The notes beneath the pieces are model-generated. The model searched no databases. It saw only the letters and a program-made list of their open reading frames with translations, and was not told the origin of the DNA. Positions 61,116 through 64,000 of a stretch of DNA of 64,000 nucleotides are shown here, one piece after another. The DNA is from Camarhynchus parvulus (taxonomy: Eukaryota > Chordata > Aves > Passeriformes > Thraupidae). Each line of letters begins with the position of its first letter. The first letter of the stretch is position 1. The stretch covers positions 3,040,501 through 3,104,500 of the forward strand of contig NC_044574.1 of the NCBI RefSeq assembly GCF_901933205.1, in the 5' to 3' direction. Made by a program: the position numbers and the translations under genes.

Positions 61116-62062
61116 GATGGGGAGCTGGGAGGGGAAAGCTTCACCCTGGGTGAACCAGCAGGCTCCAATCCAGCTGCAGTGGTGGGAAGGCAATTCCCCT
61201 TCCCCTGCCCAGAAAAGCCACATCCCCTGCTGGAGCCTCTCTGGGGATTCCCTGATTTCCCCAGTGGCTGAAGGAGTGGAATAAACTCAAAAAGCATAAA
61301 ATTCCTGTTGGATCCCAGATTTTGTGAGTGAGGATTTGGATGCAGCCCCCAGGCCGAGGTCCATCCACCTTCCCTCATAACCAGGGAGGAAACACCAGGT
61401 CCAAAACCCCCTACTCAAATCAATCCCACCCAACTCTGTCAGCATCACTAAAAGCAACAGAAAAACGTTGTTTTTCTTTAAAACCCCAGCAATTCCAGCA
61501 CTTTTCCCCATGGCAGCAGCTTTATCAGAGAGGTCTCCTGCCCTCTGGTGACAGAGGCGAGGCAAGGATTCCATGAGTTTCCTCAGGTTTAGAGCCTGGG
61601 GTGCCTTTACCCAGCGTGGTTCTCCTCCAGAGCCCTGGGGCCCCCAAAAATGGCATTTCCTCCTGAAAACGGCATTTCACCCCTTGCCAGGGCACAAAAC
61701 CTCATCTGAAGGAGGAGGTGGAACAGGAAGCAAACCTGGTAGGGACACAAGTGCTAAGCAAGGCTCAAGGCAACATTTAAATAATTTGCCAGTGCTGAAA
61801 GCCTGCAGTGGGCAGGAGAAAGATTTCTGGCAGCAGTGGAGCCGTGATCATTGGAAATACTGAAAATCTGTGAGGACACAGCCCTGGCCAAGGGGCTGTG
61901 GGTGGCCCTGCTGGGGCAGGAGCTCAGGGCAGAGCTGCACAGCTCCAGAATCCCCCAGTTCTCTCAGGACAGCAGCAGTGAGGGTGTCAGCTCACACAGA
62001 GCCCCCCACACACCCCACACACAGCCCCAGCCCACAGCAGCGTGGGGCTGGTGCCTCCCTGG
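61116..62062. other. Non-coding stretch
   Basis: Unique-looking; nothing recognised. Confidence 0.4.
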
Positions 62063-62684
62063 TGTGAAAAACGCCAATCACTTGTTTTTAAATGTTTAAA
62101 AGTTTAATAGTAATAAAATGCTTATAAAAATAGCAATATAATTAGAGTAATAATAATTTGGACAGTTTGAATTAGGACAATAAAAGACAATAGAAACAAA
62201 GAGTTGCAGACCGTCCAGGTACCTCTTTCTGGGCAAAATAAGCCCGAAAAAGGACCCACGTTAACAGAGGATTAACCCTTAAAAGCAACAGCCTGTTGCA
62301 TATTCATACACCTCATACATGATGCATAAATTCCATCAAACACAGGATTCTGTCTGGTCAGTGTCAGCTTCTTCCTCTGAATCCTGACGGCTCTTCAGGG
62401 CTGAGCAAGGCAGGAAGAAGTTCATTTCTTCTGATAATGGAGCAAGAAATTCTTTTTCTCTGAAAGATTCTGGTGTCCTGTGGCTGCTATCACAGTGTGA
62501 GTCCTTTCTTTAGAGAAAAAGTACCTTACATAGCACAGTTTCTATTTTAACATTTTGTTATAACCTAAAACTGTATTTAACACACCACTTAAGAAAATTA
62601 ATACAGCATTACTTCCTACACAACACATATAATATTCATTTTAGTATTTGCAAAAAGCCAATCATAAAATACACATTTTTCACA
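62063..62684. mobile_element. Solo LTR, class I-like passerine ERV
   Basis: 622 bp with perfect 9-bp terminal inverted repeats TGTGAAAAA/TTTTTCACA and a 4-bp target duplication CTGG (62059-62062 and 62685-62688), the size typical of gammaretrovirus-like (class I) integration. AT-rich, with landmarks 'cgttaacagaggattaaccc' and 'cctcatacatgatgcataaa'. I recognise it as a common passerine LTR; orientation is not settled. Confidence 0.9.
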
Positions 62685-62767
62685 CTGGGGACACAGAAAG
62701 GACATCCCTGGGTGTGCAGGCACCCAGCGAGTTTCTGTGTTCGGTAACCACAGCACCACAGAGCCAC

Positions 62768-63189
62768 TGTTGTATTTGGGTTCCCCGCAGACAAAGGAAG
62801 GAATGATGAATCTGACTCCATGTTCTCAGAAGGCTAATTTATTATTTTATGATACTATATTATATTAAAGAATGCTATACTGAACTATACTAAAAAATAC
62901 AGAAAGGATACTTACAGAAGGCTAAAAAGATAATAATGAAAACTCCTGACTCTCTCCAGAGTCCCAACACAGCACTTGGCACTGATTGGTCAATAAGTCA
63001 AAACAATTTACATAACACCAATTAAATAATCACCTGTGGGTAAACAATCTCCAAACACATTCCACATGAGCAAAACACAGGAGAAGCAAATGAGATAATT
63101 ATTGCTTTCACTTTTTCTCTGAGGCTTCGCAGCTTCCCAGGAGAAAAATCCTGGGCAAAGGGATTTTTCCAGAAAATGTGAATGCCACA
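62768..63189 (-). mobile_element. Solo LTR, ERVK-like passerine family
   Basis: 422 bp. On the minus strand TGTGGCATTC...ATACAACA, with a perfect 6-bp target duplication AGCCAC (62762-62767 and 63190-63195). It contains the family's TATA-like and AATAATAAATTAGCC elements. Same family as 45783 and 47862. Confidence 0.94.
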
Positions 63190-63195
63190 AGCCAC

Positions 63196-63345
63196 GGAAT
63201 GCTCTGGGTGGGAAGGGCCCTCAAAGAGCATTGATCCACCCCCTGCCATGGCAGGGACACCTTCCCCTGCCCCAGGCCGCTCCAAGCCCTGCCCAACCTG
63301 GCCTTGGGCACCGCCAGGGCTCCCGGGGCAGCCACAGCTTCTCGG
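63196..63345 (-). mobile_element. CR1 LINE 3' fragment
   Basis: Minus-strand CR1 ('catggcagggacaccttccc', 'gggcagccacagcttctcgg') that grades into the CpG island. Confidence 0.88.
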
Positions 63346-63359
63346 GCCGGTCCCAGGGT

Positions 63360-63720
63360 CGGGGCCTCGGGGCAGCCATGGCGCCCCAGGCCCGTCATGG
63401 CGGCGCCCACTGTGCCCCACGTGACTCGACGCTATCACGTGATTTTTCCGGTATGTCACGTGGCCTTGAGGGGACGGGGGCACGCACCCCTGGCGCCACC
63501 CGCTGGCTGCGCGCGCGCCGGGAACCGGAAGTGGCGTCACCGCCGCGCGACCGGAAGCGGCGGGAGGAGGCGAAAGGGGCAGGAGGAGGCGGCGGCGGTG
63601 GCGCCGGAGCGGCCTCGGTGAGTCCCGGCCCCTTCCCATGCTCATCCCCGTTCCCCAGCCCCTTCCCTTCTCCCCGAGCCGCCCCCTCAGCCGGCGGGGC
63701 CGCCCGCGTCCTGCTTTGGG
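63360..63720 (+). promoter_or_regulatory. CpG-island promoter with untranslated first exon, possibly UBOX5/FASTKD5
   Basis: Dense CpG, TATA-less, with housekeeping motifs: ATGGCGGC (YY1-type) at 63397-63404; three CACGTG E-boxes at 63418, 63436 and 63457; ETS sites CCGGAAGT at 63525 and CCGGAAGC at 63551. A likely first exon ends at 63617 with donor GTGAGT at 63618. In human 20p13 the gene next downstream of LZTS3 on the same strand is UBOX5, which shares its promoter region with FASTKD5. Applying that order here is inference, since no coding exon of either gene falls in the window. Confidence 0.6.
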
Positions 63721-63767
63721 CTGCGCGGCCCCATATACCTATAGGTGTATATTGATACAGGTGTATT

Positions 63768-63879
63768 GCTTATGGCCGTACCACCCTGAGAACGCCCGAT
63801 CTCGGAAGCTAAGCAGGGTCGGGCCTGGGCAGTACTTGGATGGGAGACCCCCTGGGAATACCGGGGGGTGTAAGCGTTT
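63768..63879 (+). pseudogene. 5S rRNA-like sequence with about 10-nt deletion
   Basis: Matches vertebrate 5S rRNA from GCTTATGGCCGTACCACCCTGA to the 3' end (quoted in part), with the Pol III internal control region retained: A box 'aagctaagcagggtcg' at 63806-63821 and C box 'cttggatgggagaccc' at 63834-63849. One of the two GATCTCG repeats before the A box is missing (about 10 nt), and the 3' stem is altered (TAAGCG for TAGGCTT). This is therefore not a normal 5S gene, though it could still recruit TFIIIA/TFIIIC. Confidence 0.9.
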
Positions 63880-64000
63880 GTTCTAAAGGAACGTTTGAGG
63901 AACTGGGGCTGTTCAGCCTGGAGAAGAGGAGGCTCAGAGAGGTGACCTGATTGCTCTCTACACCTTCCTGAAGGGAGGTTGTGGACAGGTGAGGTCTGTG
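63768..64000 (+). mobile_element. Chimeric 5S rRNA-CR1 retroposon, 3' end beyond the window
   Basis: Within about 20 bp of the 5S 3' end the sequence continues as a CR1-type 3' region on the same strand ('ggggctgttcagcctggaga', 'attgctctctac', 'ttcctgaagggaggttgtgg'). A Pol III-promoter head joined to a LINE-derived tail is the architecture of a SINE. Known passerine SINEs with CR1 tails have tRNA heads; a 5S head is unusual to my knowledge. Alternatively it is a one-off template-switch chimera made during CR1 reverse transcription. Confidence 0.7.

Noticed and set aside
63768..63879. Functional 5S rRNA gene
   Set aside because: About 10 nt missing before the A box, altered 3' stem, and CR1 sequence instead of a T-run terminator directly after.

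Overview
The window reads as euchromatic nuclear DNA of a songbird (order Passeriformes). This rests on three things seen together: more than twenty 5'-truncated CR1 LINE copies ending in the avian ATTCTRTG tail; solo endogenous-retrovirus LTRs of several classes that I recognise as passerine families, five of them with clear target-site duplications; and one vertebrate gene with short introns and GC-rich codons. Species assignment beyond 'passerine' is not possible from sequence alone.

Layout. 1-7 kb: CR1 copies, an ERVL-type solo LTR, and purine/pyrimidine tandem repeats, with one possible stray exon at 59-214. 7-8.7 kb: a GC-rich, CpG-rich block with a possible non-coding first exon. 8.7-9.7 kb: two GC-rich minisatellites. 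9.7-48.4 kb: about 39 kb with no convincing coding exon, filled by CR1 copies, LTRs and an unusual number of minisatellites. It may be the long 5' intron and regulatory region of the gene that follows.

48.40-53.09 kb: the one confidently identified gene, LZTS3 (ProSAPiP1), on the + strand. Three coding exons (48442-48894, 50403-51233, 52377-53090) join in phase 0 and encode 665 residues, close to the mammalian length. The gene encodes a postsynaptic coiled-coil scaffold of the Fezzin family that ends in a PDZ ligand. A gene-free stretch that looks like a long 3' UTR follows, with alternative poly(A) signals at 54550, 56935, 60334 and 60458.

60.5-64 kb: a minisatellite, two neighbouring solo LTRs (62063-62684 and 62768-63189), a CR1, then a second CpG-island promoter (about 63360-63720) with three CACGTG E-boxes, YY1 and ETS motifs and a splice donor at 63618. 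From human 20p13 gene order it could be the UBOX5/FASTKD5 promoter. Just inside the following putative intron is a 5S rRNA-like sequence joined to a CR1 tail (63768-64000). It has the architecture of a 5S-derived SINE or a template-switch retro-chimera and is the most novel-looking object here.

No bacterial-type features (operons, CRISPR, ribosome binding sites) are present.
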